Source: Ignavibacteria bacterium (GTDB lineage: Bacteria > Bacteroidota > Ignavibacteria > Ignavibacteriales > Melioribacteraceae). Taken from it: DNA of 8,127 bases. The translations under genes were made by a program, and so were the position numbers. Location of the stretch: NCBI GenBank assembly GCA_027347545.1, contig DAIEQT010000005.1:1-8127 (forward strand), given 5' to 3'. The notes below the pieces were generated by a model. The model was not told the origin of the DNA, did no database searches, and saw nothing but the letters and a program-made list of their open reading frames with translations. This document shows positions 1 through 6,217 of this stretch, one piece after another; position 1 is the stretch's first letter; every line of letters starts with the position of its first letter.

Positions 1-262
1 TCCACTTAATTCCATCGTAATGCCACAGACTTCCTTGGTTCACGGAGCTATGCCCGCATATCCAAATATCTTTATAACTGCTTCCATAAATAGAACTCAT
101 CATTAATTGGCTGCCGATTGTTGGCGAGAGTACTTCATAAGTCCATGTCATATCAAGAGGAGATTTTATTTTTCTTTCTTGCGGTTCACTTCCGTTATCC
201 TTGCAAGAATTAAAGAGAAAAAAAACTGTTGCGATAAAGAGAAAAGAAAAAATGGGTTTCAT
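1..262 (-). CDS. Putative lipoprotein, N-terminal part (3' end outside window)
   Basis: Reading leftward from an ATG at 262, an open frame of 87 codons runs off the window edge with no stop. The protein starts with Met-Lys-Pro, has a strongly hydrophobic stretch (residues 4-17, Phe/Leu/Ile rich) and then Phe-Asn-Ser-Cys, which resembles a relaxed Bacteroidota lipobox with Cys20 as the lipidated residue. The mature part begins Cys-Lys-Asp-Asn-Gly-Ser-Glu-Pro. The charged residues just after the Cys could act as a surface-export signal of the Bacteroidota type, but that is inference. Residues 65-87 are rich in Trp, Tyr and Gly (DIWICG, then LWHYDGIKW), a pattern seen in beta-propeller-like repeat proteins. 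A GGGGA sequence lies just before the start. The function is unknown, and the visible part is too short to assign a family. The gene is divergent from the acyl-CoA synthetase gene. Confidence 0.8.
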   Translation of the reverse strand, partial: MKPIFSFLFIATVFFLFNSCKDNGSEPQERKIKSPLDMTWTYEVLSPTIGSQLMMSSIYGSSYKDIWICGHSSVNQGSLWHYDGIKW

Positions 263-307
263 TAATCCCCAAAAGTAATTGTTCAACTTCTATTTTTTAC
301 TATTGGT

Positions 308-321
308 AAATACGGGTATTT
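308..321. repeat. Short perfect palindrome in divergent spacer
   Basis: AAATAC and GTATTT are separated by GG, giving 6 paired bases per arm. It lies in the spacer between the leftward lipoprotein gene and the rightward acyl-CoA synthetase gene, where an operator would be plausible. No recognised regulator motif was identified, and such a short AT-rich palindrome can arise by chance. The rest of the 263-455 spacer is AT-rich, with no gene and no clear promoter pair. Confidence 0.25.
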
Positions 322-455
322 TTCGAGAGAAACAAACCTTTTTTAAAATGTTCTGTATTGTAACATTACCCTACAGTAAAAATTAGCAGTAGGCTTTTCA
401 TCAAGCAATAAGTGCGGAGATTATTTATTTTCATGCCCACTAAAAACGAGTGAAT

Positions 456-2150
456 ATGATACATCTTGATAAGCATACTTTGCTTTGTTTACTGAACAAT
501 TCAGTTGCGCAGTTTGCTGACCGCCAGGCAGTTTCTTTTGTTGATCAGCCAAAAATCACGTACCGGGAATTCAAAGCAAAGGTTGATGAGGTAATCCGCT
601 TTCTAAAAAGTGAAGGAGTAATTGCGGGTGATAGAGTTGCAATTCTCAGCGAGAATCAACCGAATTGGGGTATAGCCTACTTTGCTATAACAACAATTGG
701 AGCTATTGCCGTTCCAATCATGACGGAATTCCACTCTGAGGAAGTTCATCATATCATTCGCCATTCGGAAAGCAAAGCAATATTTATTTCGGCAAAGTAT
801 TTCAACAAGATTGATGATCTGGAATATGATTCTTTGCAGACGAGAATTCTGTTGGAAAATTTTTCAGTTATTCCTCCAAATACAAAAAACGATTTACTGA
901 AAGAAGTAATTGCTGGCGGAAAGAGAGAGTTTGCTAAAATTAAAGAAGCCGCAATGAAATTTGTTGGATTAATCCCGGATGAAGTTGAAGAAGAGAGCCT
1001 CGCGCTGATTCTTTACACAAGCGGTACTACCGGGCACTCAAAAGGCGTAATGCTAACTCACAAAAATGTTGTGTCGGATGCAATCTCAACACTCGATATG
1101 GTTTACCTTGATTCTAATAGCAGAATGCTTTCAATACTTCCTTTATTTCATACAATAGAATCTACACTTGGACTTGTTGTTCCGTTAACAGTTGGCGCAT
1201 CTGTTACATATCTAGATAAGCCACCTACCGCGGCTGTATTGTTGCCCGCGCTTCAAAAAGTAAAGCCAACTGTAATGCTTGCCGTTCCTCTTATCATAGA
1301 AAAAATTTACCGCAATAGAATTTTGCCTGAGTTTAACAAAAAAGCGATTGTGCGCGGACTATATAAAATTCCAACAATTAGAAAGAGGCTTAATAAAATA
1401 GCCGGCAAGAAGCTAATGCAAACCTTTGGCGGTGAGTTAAAAATGTTTTGTATTGGCGGTGCGGCGCTTTCTGCCGATGTTGAAAAGTTTTTAAGCGAAG
1501 CGGGATTCCCTTACGCGATTGGTTATGGTTTGACGGAAACCTCTCCGCTTGTAACCGGAACCGGACCGGAAAAAGTACGATTGCGCACCGCCGGTAAGCC
1601 TATGCTCTGGATGCAAGTTAAAATTGATGATCCCGATCCGAAGAACGGTGAGGGTGAAATCTTAATTAAGGGACCCAATGTGATGAAGGGTTACTACAAA
1701 GATCCGGAAAAGACGGATGCTGTTTTTACTAAAGATGGTTGGTTTAAAAGCGGCGATCTTGGTGTGATTGATACCGACGGCTATCTCTACATCAAAGGAA
1801 GATCTAAGAATGTAATTATTGGTTCAAACGGAAAGAATATTTATCCGGAAGAAATCGAATCAATAATAAACGAGTTTCCATTTGTGGCTGAATCGCTGGT
1901 AATGGAAAAAGGAGATCAGCTTGTTGCAAAGGTTTATCTAAATTATGAGGAAATAGATAAAGCGTTCGAAATTCAAAAACTTGGCGAGCCGAAAGCCCGA
2001 CAAATTATCACCAAAATTTTTGCAGACCTGCTAATTCAGGCAAATTTGCGGGTTAACACTTTCTCTCGGATTAATAAGATTTTTGAGCAGCCGGAGCCGT
2101 TTGAGAAAACCCCGACGCAAAAGATTAAGCGGTATCTTTATGTGGAATAG
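456..2150 (+). CDS. AMP-forming long-chain acyl-CoA synthetase (FadD-like)
   Basis: This adenylate-forming enzyme (ANL superfamily) probably activates long-chain fatty acids to acyl-CoA with ATP, in the cytosol or at the inner membrane. Counting from the ATG at 456 (564 residues), the AMP-binding P-loop YTSGTTGHSKG is at about 187-197, YGLTETSP at 357-364, SGDLG with the ribose-binding Asp at 432-436, and the hinge region GRSKN at 448-452. Near the C-terminus, TPTQKIKR carries the likely catalytic Lys556; Gln stands where many relatives have Gly. Length and motif order fit bacterial long-chain acyl-CoA ligases, and no membrane segment is seen. An in-frame GTG at 450 is an alternative start adding two residues. 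ATG is preferred because a weak GAG at 448-450 is better spaced for it. The exact substrate (fatty acid chain length, or another carboxylic acid) cannot be read from sequence. It is separated by 88 bases from the downstream protease gene, so shared transcription is uncertain. Confidence 0.93.
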   Translation: MIHLDKHTLLCLLNNSVAQFADRQAVSFVDQPKITYREFKAKVDEVIRFLKSEGVIAGDRVAILSENQPNWGIAYFAITTIGAIAVPIMTEFHSEEVHHIIRHSESKAIFISAKYFNKIDDLEYDSLQTRILLENFSVIPPNTKNDLLKEVIAGGKREFAKIKEAAMKFVGLIPDEVEEESLALILYTSGTTGHSKGVMLTHKNVVSDAISTLDMVYLDSNSRMLSILPLFHTIESTLGLVVPLTVGASVTYLDKPPTAAVLLPALQKVKPTVMLAVPLIIEKIYRNRILPEFNKKAIVRGLYKIPTIRKRLNKIAGKKLMQTFGGELKMFCIGGAALSADVEKFLSEAGFPYAIGYGLTETSPLVTGTGPEKVRLRTAGKPMLWMQVKIDDPDPKNGEGEILIKGPNVMKGYYKDPEKTDAVFTKDGWFKSGDLGVIDTDGYLYIKGRSKNVIIGSNGKNIYPEEIESIINEFPFVAESLVMEKGDQLVAKVYLNYEEIDKAFEIQKLGEPKARQIITKIFADLLIQANLRVNTFSRINKIFEQPEPFEKTPTQKIKRYLYVE

Positions 2151-2238
2151 TGTGTGTGTTTTTTTCATGGTCAATTATGAAACTAAAATATTATCTTTTT
2201 TGTATTAGTAATAAAGTTTATAGGAAAAGGAAGTATTA

Positions 2239-4332
2239 ATGAAAAAAATCTCAGTTCTGTTTTTGCTGGCTTTATTTGTTGTTTCAGCCTATGCTCAAGA
2301 CCCAAGCCTTGTACTCAAGAAAGATCACAAAATAGATTCAACCAAAGTTATTGTGCCGGACGATTTTTACAAAAAGGAAGGACAGATAATTCTGAGCCTC
2401 CTTTCCGTCTATCACTATAAGAAACCACAGCTCAACGATTCCCTTTCTTCCGCAATATTCGATGTATACTTAAAAAGTATGGACGTTACGAAGAGCTACT
2501 TTCTAAAGTCGGATATTGAGCAGTTTGAAAAATACAGATTCATGTTTGATGATATGATTCGCAACGGAAGTTTGGAAATTCCTTTTCAGATTTTTAACGT
2601 TTTTAAGAAAAGAGTAAACGAAAGAATTGAGTATGTAAAAAAAGCTCTTCAGACAGAGTTTGATTTTACAGTTAACGAAACTTTTAAACCGGATCGCGAA
2701 AAAGCTGAATGGGCTAAAACCGAAGAAGAGCTTAATGAAATTTGGCGTTTACGCTTAAAGAATGATGCCCTAAGTTTAATACTTTCAAACAAAGACGTTA
2801 AAAAAGTTTATTCCGATTTGCTGAAACGCTACCAAAATTTTCACAAAGTAGTTCTTCAATACGAAGCCGAAGATGTTTTTTCTATTTACATAAACTCTGT
2901 AACCCAAACTCTCGATCCGCACACAGATTATTTCTCTCCGGTAAATTCCGATAACTTTAGCATTGCGATGAAACTTTCGCTTGAAGGAATTGGTGCTCAG
3001 CTTAGACAAGATGGAGATTACACAACAGTCGCAGTTGTTGTGGCGGGCGGACCTGTGCAAAAGAGTAATTTACTGCATGAAGAAGATAGAATAGTTGGTG
3101 TTGCTCAAGGTGAAGATGGCGAAATGGTAGATGTAATCGGCTGGCGGTTAGATGATGTGATCCAGCTTATTCGCGGAAAGAAAGGAACGTTAGTTCGTCT
3201 TCAAATCTTAAAGAAGGAAGAAGGTGATAACGCAATTCCGAAAGAAATAAAATTAATACGTGACCAAATTAAATTGGAAGAACAAGCTGCAAAAAGTGAA
3301 ATTCTGAATTTTGAACAGAACGGCAAGCAGTTTAAAGTTGGTGTTGTAAAACTTCCAACATTCTATACAGATTTTGAAGGTCAGCGTACCGGCAAGCCGG
3401 ATTATAAAAGCACAACCCGTGATGTAAAAGCGCTTATCTCAAAATTCAAAGAAGAGAAGGTTGATGGAATAGTTATGGATTTGCGCGGTAACGGAGGCGG
3501 CTCTTTGCAAGAAGCAATTCAGCTAACCGGACTTTTCATAAAAGAAGGACCGGTTGTTCAAGTTAAAGATGCGCGTCAGCAAATTGAAGTTGACCGCGAT
3601 CCTGATCCAACAATTTTTTATGATGGACCATTTGCAGTTTTAGTTGATCGTTCGAGCGCTTCGGCTTCCGAAATATTTGCCGCGGCTATTCAAGATTATG
3701 GACGTGGTGTAATTATTGGCGAAAAAACATGGGGAAAGGGCACAGTCCAGAATATGATTGATCTTGGGATGATGATTCGTACTGACGGCAAGAAAGCCGG
3801 GCAGATTAAATTAACTCAAGCTAAGTTTTACCGAATTAACGGAAGCAGCACACAAAGAAAAGGTGTTTCGCCGGATATTCTATTTCCGTCCCGTTACGAA
3901 ATTGATGAGTTTGGTGAGGAAGCTAGACCGAGTGCTTTAGCCTGGGATCAAATTCCATCTTCCGATTACGTTCCTTACATGAATATTAGCAGTGTAATTT
4001 CAGAGTTAAAAGCAAAGCACGAAACCCGTGCGCAAAAAGATCCAGAATTTCAATTGGTGATTGATGAAATTAGAGATTACAAAAAAGCGCGTGAACAAAA
4101 GGAATTTTCGCTGAATAAAGATGTTAGAAAAGCAGAACGTGATGAGACCGAAGCGGCTAGGAAAAAACGTGAGGACGAAAGAATGAAAATTTTGGGAATC
4201 AAGATTAAAGATAAAAAAGAAGTTACTCCGGCTGTTTCAAAGGAAAGCGATTACGATCTAAAAGAGACCGGAAGAATTCTCGCCGATCTGATTCTATCTA
4301 AAAATAAATTGAAATTGGTTACTGCGGATTAA
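2239..4332 (+). CDS. prc: Periplasmic tail-specific S41 protease (Prc/Tsp-like)
   Basis: This is a carboxy-terminal processing protease that degrades or trims envelope proteins from their C-termini. Residues 1-19 form a Sec signal peptide (Lys-Lys, a hydrophobic core, then AYA cut before Gln-Asp), so the enzyme acts in the periplasm. The N-terminal helical region spans about 40-235. A PDZ domain (about 247-325) includes GGPVQKSNLLHEEDRIVGV. The S41 catalytic domain has LRGNGGGS (415-422), SSASASE with predicted nucleophile Ser475, and GKGTVQ with the general base Lys500 and Gln504; the Ser-Lys spacing of 25 matches E. coli Prc. The C-terminal part (about 565-690), starting ALAWDQIPSSDY and containing KDPEFQ, matches the Prc C-terminal domain (DUF3340 type) and is rich in charged residues. 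At 697 residues it is close to E. coli Prc. AAGGAAG is well placed before the ATG. The downstream deacylase gene begins 23 bases after the stop and is probably co-transcribed. Confidence 0.95.
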   Translation: MKKISVLFLLALFVVSAYAQDPSLVLKKDHKIDSTKVIVPDDFYKKEGQIILSLLSVYHYKKPQLNDSLSSAIFDVYLKSMDVTKSYFLKSDIEQFEKYRFMFDDMIRNGSLEIPFQIFNVFKKRVNERIEYVKKALQTEFDFTVNETFKPDREKAEWAKTEEELNEIWRLRLKNDALSLILSNKDVKKVYSDLLKRYQNFHKVVLQYEAEDVFSIYINSVTQTLDPHTDYFSPVNSDNFSIAMKLSLEGIGAQLRQDGDYTTVAVVVAGGPVQKSNLLHEEDRIVGVAQGEDGEMVDVIGWRLDDVIQLIRGKKGTLVRLQILKKEEGDNAIPKEIKLIRDQIKLEEQAAKSEILNFEQNGKQFKVGVVKLPTFYTDFEGQRTGKPDYKSTTRDVKALISKFKEEKVDGIVMDLRGNGGGSLQEAIQLTGLFIKEGPVVQVKDARQQIEVDRDPDPTIFYDGPFAVLVDRSSASASEIFAAAIQDYGRGVIIGEKTWGKGTVQNMIDLGMMIRTDGKKAGQIKLTQAKFYRINGSSTQRKGVSPDILFPSRYEIDEFGEEARPSALAWDQIPSSDYVPYMNISSVISELKAKHETRAQKDPEFQLVIDEIRDYKKAREQKEFSLNKDVRKAERDETEAARKKREDERMKILGIKIKDKKEVTPAVSKESDYDLKETGRILADLILSKNKLKLVTAD

Positions 4333-4343
4333 TTGATAGTATT

Positions 4344-4350
4344 GCGGAGA
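4344..4350 (+). promoter_or_regulatory. Ribosome binding site setting the TTG start of ybaK
   Basis: GCGGAGA, with its GGAG core at 4346-4349, sits six bases before the TTG at 4356. The nearby ATG at 4351 is out of frame and reaches a stop after two codons, so this site supports TTG as the real start. Confidence 0.7.
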
Positions 4351-4355
4351 ATGTT

Positions 4356-4820
4356 TTGAAGACGAACGCGGTACGCATTCTTGAATCGAAAAATATTGCT
4401 CATTCTACTGTTGAGTATGAATCCGATGAAAATGAAATTGATGCGGTTTCCGTTGCAAATAAAATTGGCGCAGAGCCGGAAACCGTTTTCAAAACTTTAG
4501 TAGCGAGAAACGAGAGCAACGAACTTCTTGTATTTGTAATTCCCGGCAACTTCGAACTCAACCTTAAAAAAGCCGCAAAAGCTTCCGGCAGTAAAAGTAT
4601 TGAACTCATTAAAGTAAAAGAGCTTCAGCCGCTAACGGGATATATTCGCGGCGGATGCTCGCCAATCGGAATGAAGAAGCTTTTCCCCACATTCATTGAT
4701 GAAACCGCACAGCTCAACGAAAAAATTTACTGCAGTGCCGGAGTGCGCGGCATGCAGCTATACCTTTCGCCGCTGGATTTGGCAGCAGTAATAGAAGCAG
4801 AATTTGCCGAATTAATCTGA
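4356..4820 (+). CDS. ybaK: YbaK/EbsC-type Cys-tRNA(Pro) deacylase
   Basis: This free-standing trans-editing enzyme hydrolyses tRNA(Pro) mischarged by prolyl-tRNA synthetase (cysteine in the classic YbaK). It is a single-domain cytosolic protein of 154 residues, the usual family length. VFKTLV places the conserved catalytic-site Lys at position 46, the same number as in Haemophilus YbaK. The substrate-binding loop GYIRGGCSPIGMKK (about 95-108) and YCSAGVRGMQLYLSP (125-139) are characteristic of the YbaK subgroup rather than of ProXp-ala. Translation starts at TTG, supported by a well-spaced ribosome binding site. The gene follows the protease gene after 23 bases, with no visible terminator between them, so the two likely share a transcript despite unrelated functions. 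The partner enzyme ProS, with its own editing domain, is encoded at 6992-8127 on the other strand. Confidence 0.93.
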   Translation: MKTNAVRILESKNIAHSTVEYESDENEIDAVSVANKIGAEPETVFKTLVARNESNELLVFVIPGNFELNLKKAAKASGSKSIELIKVKELQPLTGYIRGGCSPIGMKKLFPTFIDETAQLNEKIYCSAGVRGMQLYLSPLDLAAVIEAEFAELI

Positions 4821-4831
4821 AAGCCGGCTTT
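4820..4831. repeat. 12-base perfect palindrome at ybaK stop, next to promoter
   Basis: AAAGCCGGCTTT is a perfect palindrome beginning at the last base of the ybaK stop codon. It overlaps the first three bases of the -33 element of the promoter downstream. As RNA, an overlapping CGGC-TTT-GCCG hairpin (4825-4835) followed by TTTT could be a weak terminator for the prc-ybaK transcript. As DNA, the palindrome could be a protein-binding site. Both readings are inference. Confidence 0.4.
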
Positions 4832-4859
4832 GCCGTTTTAAGGAATTTTTATAGATTTG
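4829..4859 (+). promoter_or_regulatory. Bacteroidota-type promoter of the 53-residue protein gene
   Basis: TTTG at 4829-4832 and TAGATTTG at 4852-4859 are separated by 19 bases. This matches the published Bacteroidota consensus (-33 TTTG, -7 TAnnTTTG) at every defined base and with typical spacing. Transcription would start near 4864-4867, giving a leader of about 20 bases before the ATG at 4885. It is the best promoter match noticed in the window. Confidence 0.65.
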
Positions 4860-4884
4860 GCAGCAAAATTTAACGAGGTATGAA

Positions 4885-5046
4885 ATGGCTAAAACCCAGA
4901 CCTTTGGTGATAAGGCTAAAAAACAGAAATCTACAGTTGTTAATGTTAAGGTTGTTAAGACTGTAAAGAGTTCTAACGGAAGCTACAAATTCAACGAAAA
5001 ATTTGTAAGACTTGACGATATCAGCAAAATAAATACGATTAACTAA
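4885..5046 (+). CDS. Small basic protein of unknown function (53 residues)
   Basis: An ATG at 4885 follows GAGGT at 4875-4879 with a five-base gap, an excellent ribosome binding site. It opens a 53-codon frame ending in TAA. The protein starts MAKTQTFGDKAKKQK and is strongly basic: 11 Lys and 1 Arg against 4 acidic residues, for a net charge near +8. It has no signal peptide, membrane segment or Cys. A Lys-rich N-terminal 15 residues precede a Val-rich, beta-like stretch (about 17-28) and a second segment YKFNEKFVRLDDIS (34-47). The composition resembles small ribosomal or RNA-binding proteins, but this is only a resemblance and I do not recognise the family. It has its own promoter and a strong terminator, so it is probably expressed alone as an mRNA of a little over 200 bases. 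Such a purpose-built unit argues against a chance frame. An out-of-frame ATG at 4880 abuts the binding site and was not used. Confidence 0.8.
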   Translation: MAKTQTFGDKAKKQKSTVVNVKVVKTVKSSNGSYKFNEKFVRLDDISKINTIN

Positions 5047-5070
5047 TCAGAAAGAATTGCTGTAAAAGAA

Positions 5071-5096
5071 AAATCCCGCCAAAAGCGGGATTTTTT
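5071..5096. terminator. Bidirectional intrinsic terminator
   Basis: AAATCCCGC (5071-5079) pairs perfectly with GCGGGATTT (5085-5093) around a five-base loop, CAAAA. A run of six T (5091-5096) follows on the + strand. A run of five A at 5069-5073 gives the matching T run on the - strand. The hairpin lies 24 bases after the stop of the small protein gene and 22 bases beyond the stop of the converging nfu gene, so it probably ends both transcripts. Confidence 0.93.
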
Positions 5097-5118
5097 GTTT
5101 TAAACACTTAGGAAAGAA

Positions 5119-5664
5119 TTAAGCCGACACAACTTCAATTGTAGGAATAACCTCGCGGCGTAGTAAGTTCTCAATCGCAACCAATGTACCACGAATTGAG
5201 CTCGGGCAGCTTCCGCACGCGCCTTGATAACGAATTTTCAAAGTGTGTCCTTCAAGTCCCATAACTTCGAGTCCGCCGCCATCGCCGGCTAATGCCGGGC
5301 GAACACGCGTATCGAGTATTTCATTAATCTTTTTTAGCAGAGCGGTTTCTTCTTCGGTGGACATAAGCGGAACATCATTTTCTGCCGGGATTTGCGCTCT
5401 GTCAAAATTCTTTATGAATTCTACAAATGGGCGCTGGATGTTTCCCCATGCAACTTTCGGGTCCTTTTCAATCGTAATAAACTTATCCATATAGAAAACC
5501 GAAACAACTCCGCCAATAGCAAAAATGCCGCTCGCAAGAGGATCGTTTTGAGCTTCTTCTGCAGTTTTAAAATTGCGTGTTTCCCTAGTAAGCAGTTTCT
5601 CGTTTAATATAAACTTAAGCGCTTGCGGATTCGGCGTAAGATCAACATCTTGAACTTGTAACAT
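5119..5664 (-). CDS. nfuA: NifU-like Fe-S cluster scaffold/carrier protein (Nfu)
   Basis: This protein carries or assembles Fe-S clusters and delivers them to target enzymes in the cytosol. It has 181 residues and two domains. The N-terminal Nfu_N domain (about 3-88) has TPNP at 10-13 and NPQALKF. The C-terminal NifU domain (about 104-175) has VRPALAGDGGGLEV and the cluster-binding CGSC motif with Cys150 and Cys153. This is the Nfu_N-NifU layout of mitochondrial NFU1 and many bacteria, not the A-type-plus-Nfu layout of E. coli NfuA, so the symbol is used loosely. AAGGAG at 5671-5676 lies six bases before the ATG, a strong ribosome binding site. It is the last gene of the leftward group, 93 bases downstream of the DUF1569 gene, and may have its own promoter. 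Its end converges on the small protein gene across a shared terminator. Confidence 0.95.
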   Translation of the reverse strand: MLQVQDVDLTPNPQALKFILNEKLLTRETRNFKTAEEAQNDPLASGIFAIGGVVSVFYMDKFITIEKDPKVAWGNIQRPFVEFIKNFDRAQIPAENDVPLMSTEEETALLKKINEILDTRVRPALAGDGGGLEVMGLEGHTLKIRYQGACGSCPSSIRGTLVAIENLLRREVIPTIEVVSA

Positions 5665-5682
5665 AAATTTCTCCTTTACCTA

Positions 5683-5707
5683 CTAAACCAAAAAACTGTC
5701 TGGTTAG
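5683..5707 (-). promoter_or_regulatory. Possible hairpin in the nfu leader
   Basis: On the leftward transcript CTAACCA (from 5707-5701) can pair with TGGTTTAG (5690-5683), with one bulged U and a ten-base loop. The stem is AU-rich. It stands a few bases ahead of the ribosome binding site. It could be a 5' stabilising stem or a remnant terminator of the upstream gene; neither reading is strong. Confidence 0.25.
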
Positions 5708-5718
5708 TTTCTTTTCAG

Positions 5719-5750
5719 TAAACTTAACTAAAAATAGAATTTGGATTCAA
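5719..5750 (-). promoter_or_regulatory. Candidate promoter of nfu
   Basis: On the - strand CTTG (TTG at 5750-5748) is followed after 21 bases by TAAGTTTA (5726-5719). This resembles the Bacteroidota consensus, with one mismatch in the -7 element (final A for G) and one in TTTG. It falls in the 93-base gap between the DUF1569 gene and nfu, and predicts a leader of roughly 45-50 bases. Confidence 0.3.
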
Positions 5751-5757
5751 GCGTCGT

Positions 5758-6207
5758 TTAAACTCCAAACTGTCTTAAATGATGATCCAAATGCTTGTAC
5801 ATCAATGAACTCCATTGAGTCGAATTAAGCTTTCCAAAGAATGCATGAGGATTAGTTGTGCATTTAGCCTCACCGCCATCATGGAATTTTTGAATTAGAG
5901 AAAGGAGAATCTGTTTCTCTTTTTCGAACGACTCAGTATTGCCAATTATGAAACCGGGATGTGTTGGACTGCTTTTTCCGAATGGTTTGTCGTTTGTTGT
6001 CTGGGATTTCAAAAGGGAGCCAATCATTCTAAGAAAGATATTTGATTGCAGGAATTTCTCGCCGGTTGCAGTTTGCATTCCGACAGTGCAGTGAGCAAGC
6101 ATTTGGTCAACTCTCATCGTTCCCCAAATTCTTTGCGTTTCCGGTGTTAGTTTGTTAATTCTGTTAACAATTTCAGCTATAACTTCGCTTTGGTATAGAG
6201 TCTTCAT
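5758..6207 (-). CDS. DUF1569 (DinB-like) family protein
   Basis: This 149-residue protein resembles DUF1569, a branch of the DinB/YfiT-like four-helix fold. Members often bind a metal through His residues, and most have no proven reaction. Visible family marks are WGTMRVDQMLAHC (28-40, with His39), NPHAFFGKL (119-127, with His121), and the C-terminal signature KHLDHHLRQFGV (138-149, with His139, His142 and His143). These His residues are the likely metal ligands, by analogy with DinB proteins. No signal peptide or membrane segment is seen, so it is probably cytosolic. Its ribosome binding site TAGGAAAG contains the stop codon of the upstream rsmI-like gene; the gap between coding regions is only 10 bases, so the two are likely translated from one message. 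A role linked to thiol-dependent detoxification is possible for the superfamily, but nothing here shows it. Confidence 0.85.
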   Translation of the reverse strand: MKTLYQSEVIAEIVNRINKLTPETQRIWGTMRVDQMLAHCTVGMQTATGEKFLQSNIFLRMIGSLLKSQTTNDKPFGKSSPTHPGFIIGNTESFEKEKQILLSLIQKFHDGGEAKCTTNPHAFFGKLNSTQWSSLMYKHLDHHLRQFGV

Positions 6208-6217
6208 TTTAACTTTC

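Noticed and set aside
270..277. TAnnTTTG match (TACTTTTG) on the - strand before the lipoprotein gene
   Set aside because: It is only eight bases from the start codon and has no TTG at the -33 distance, so a transcript would be nearly leaderless; more likely chance in AT-rich DNA.
433..453. Six-codon mini frame before the acyl-CoA synthetase gene
   Set aside because: An ATG at 433 ends at a TGA just before the gene's start, and GCGGAGA lies upstream, but the 11-base spacing from it is long and nothing suggests a leader peptide function.
2120..2165. Possible terminator after the acyl-CoA synthetase gene
   Set aside because: An AAAGAT/ATCTTT pair and a later run of seven T are present, but the stem is weak, lies within the coding sequence and is not adjacent to the T run.
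2785..3060. Open frame of 91 codons on the - strand
   Set aside because: It lies wholly inside the S41 protease gene in antisense, has no recognisable motif, and the + strand frame is clearly the real gene.
4400..4609. Open frame of 69 codons on the - strand
   Set aside because: It is antisense to the conserved part of ybaK and shows no family features.
5243..5607. Two overlapping + strand open frames
   Set aside because: Both are antisense to nfu, whose motifs (CGSC, GDGGG) are unmistakable; they are Ser- and Pro-rich or otherwise featureless shadows.
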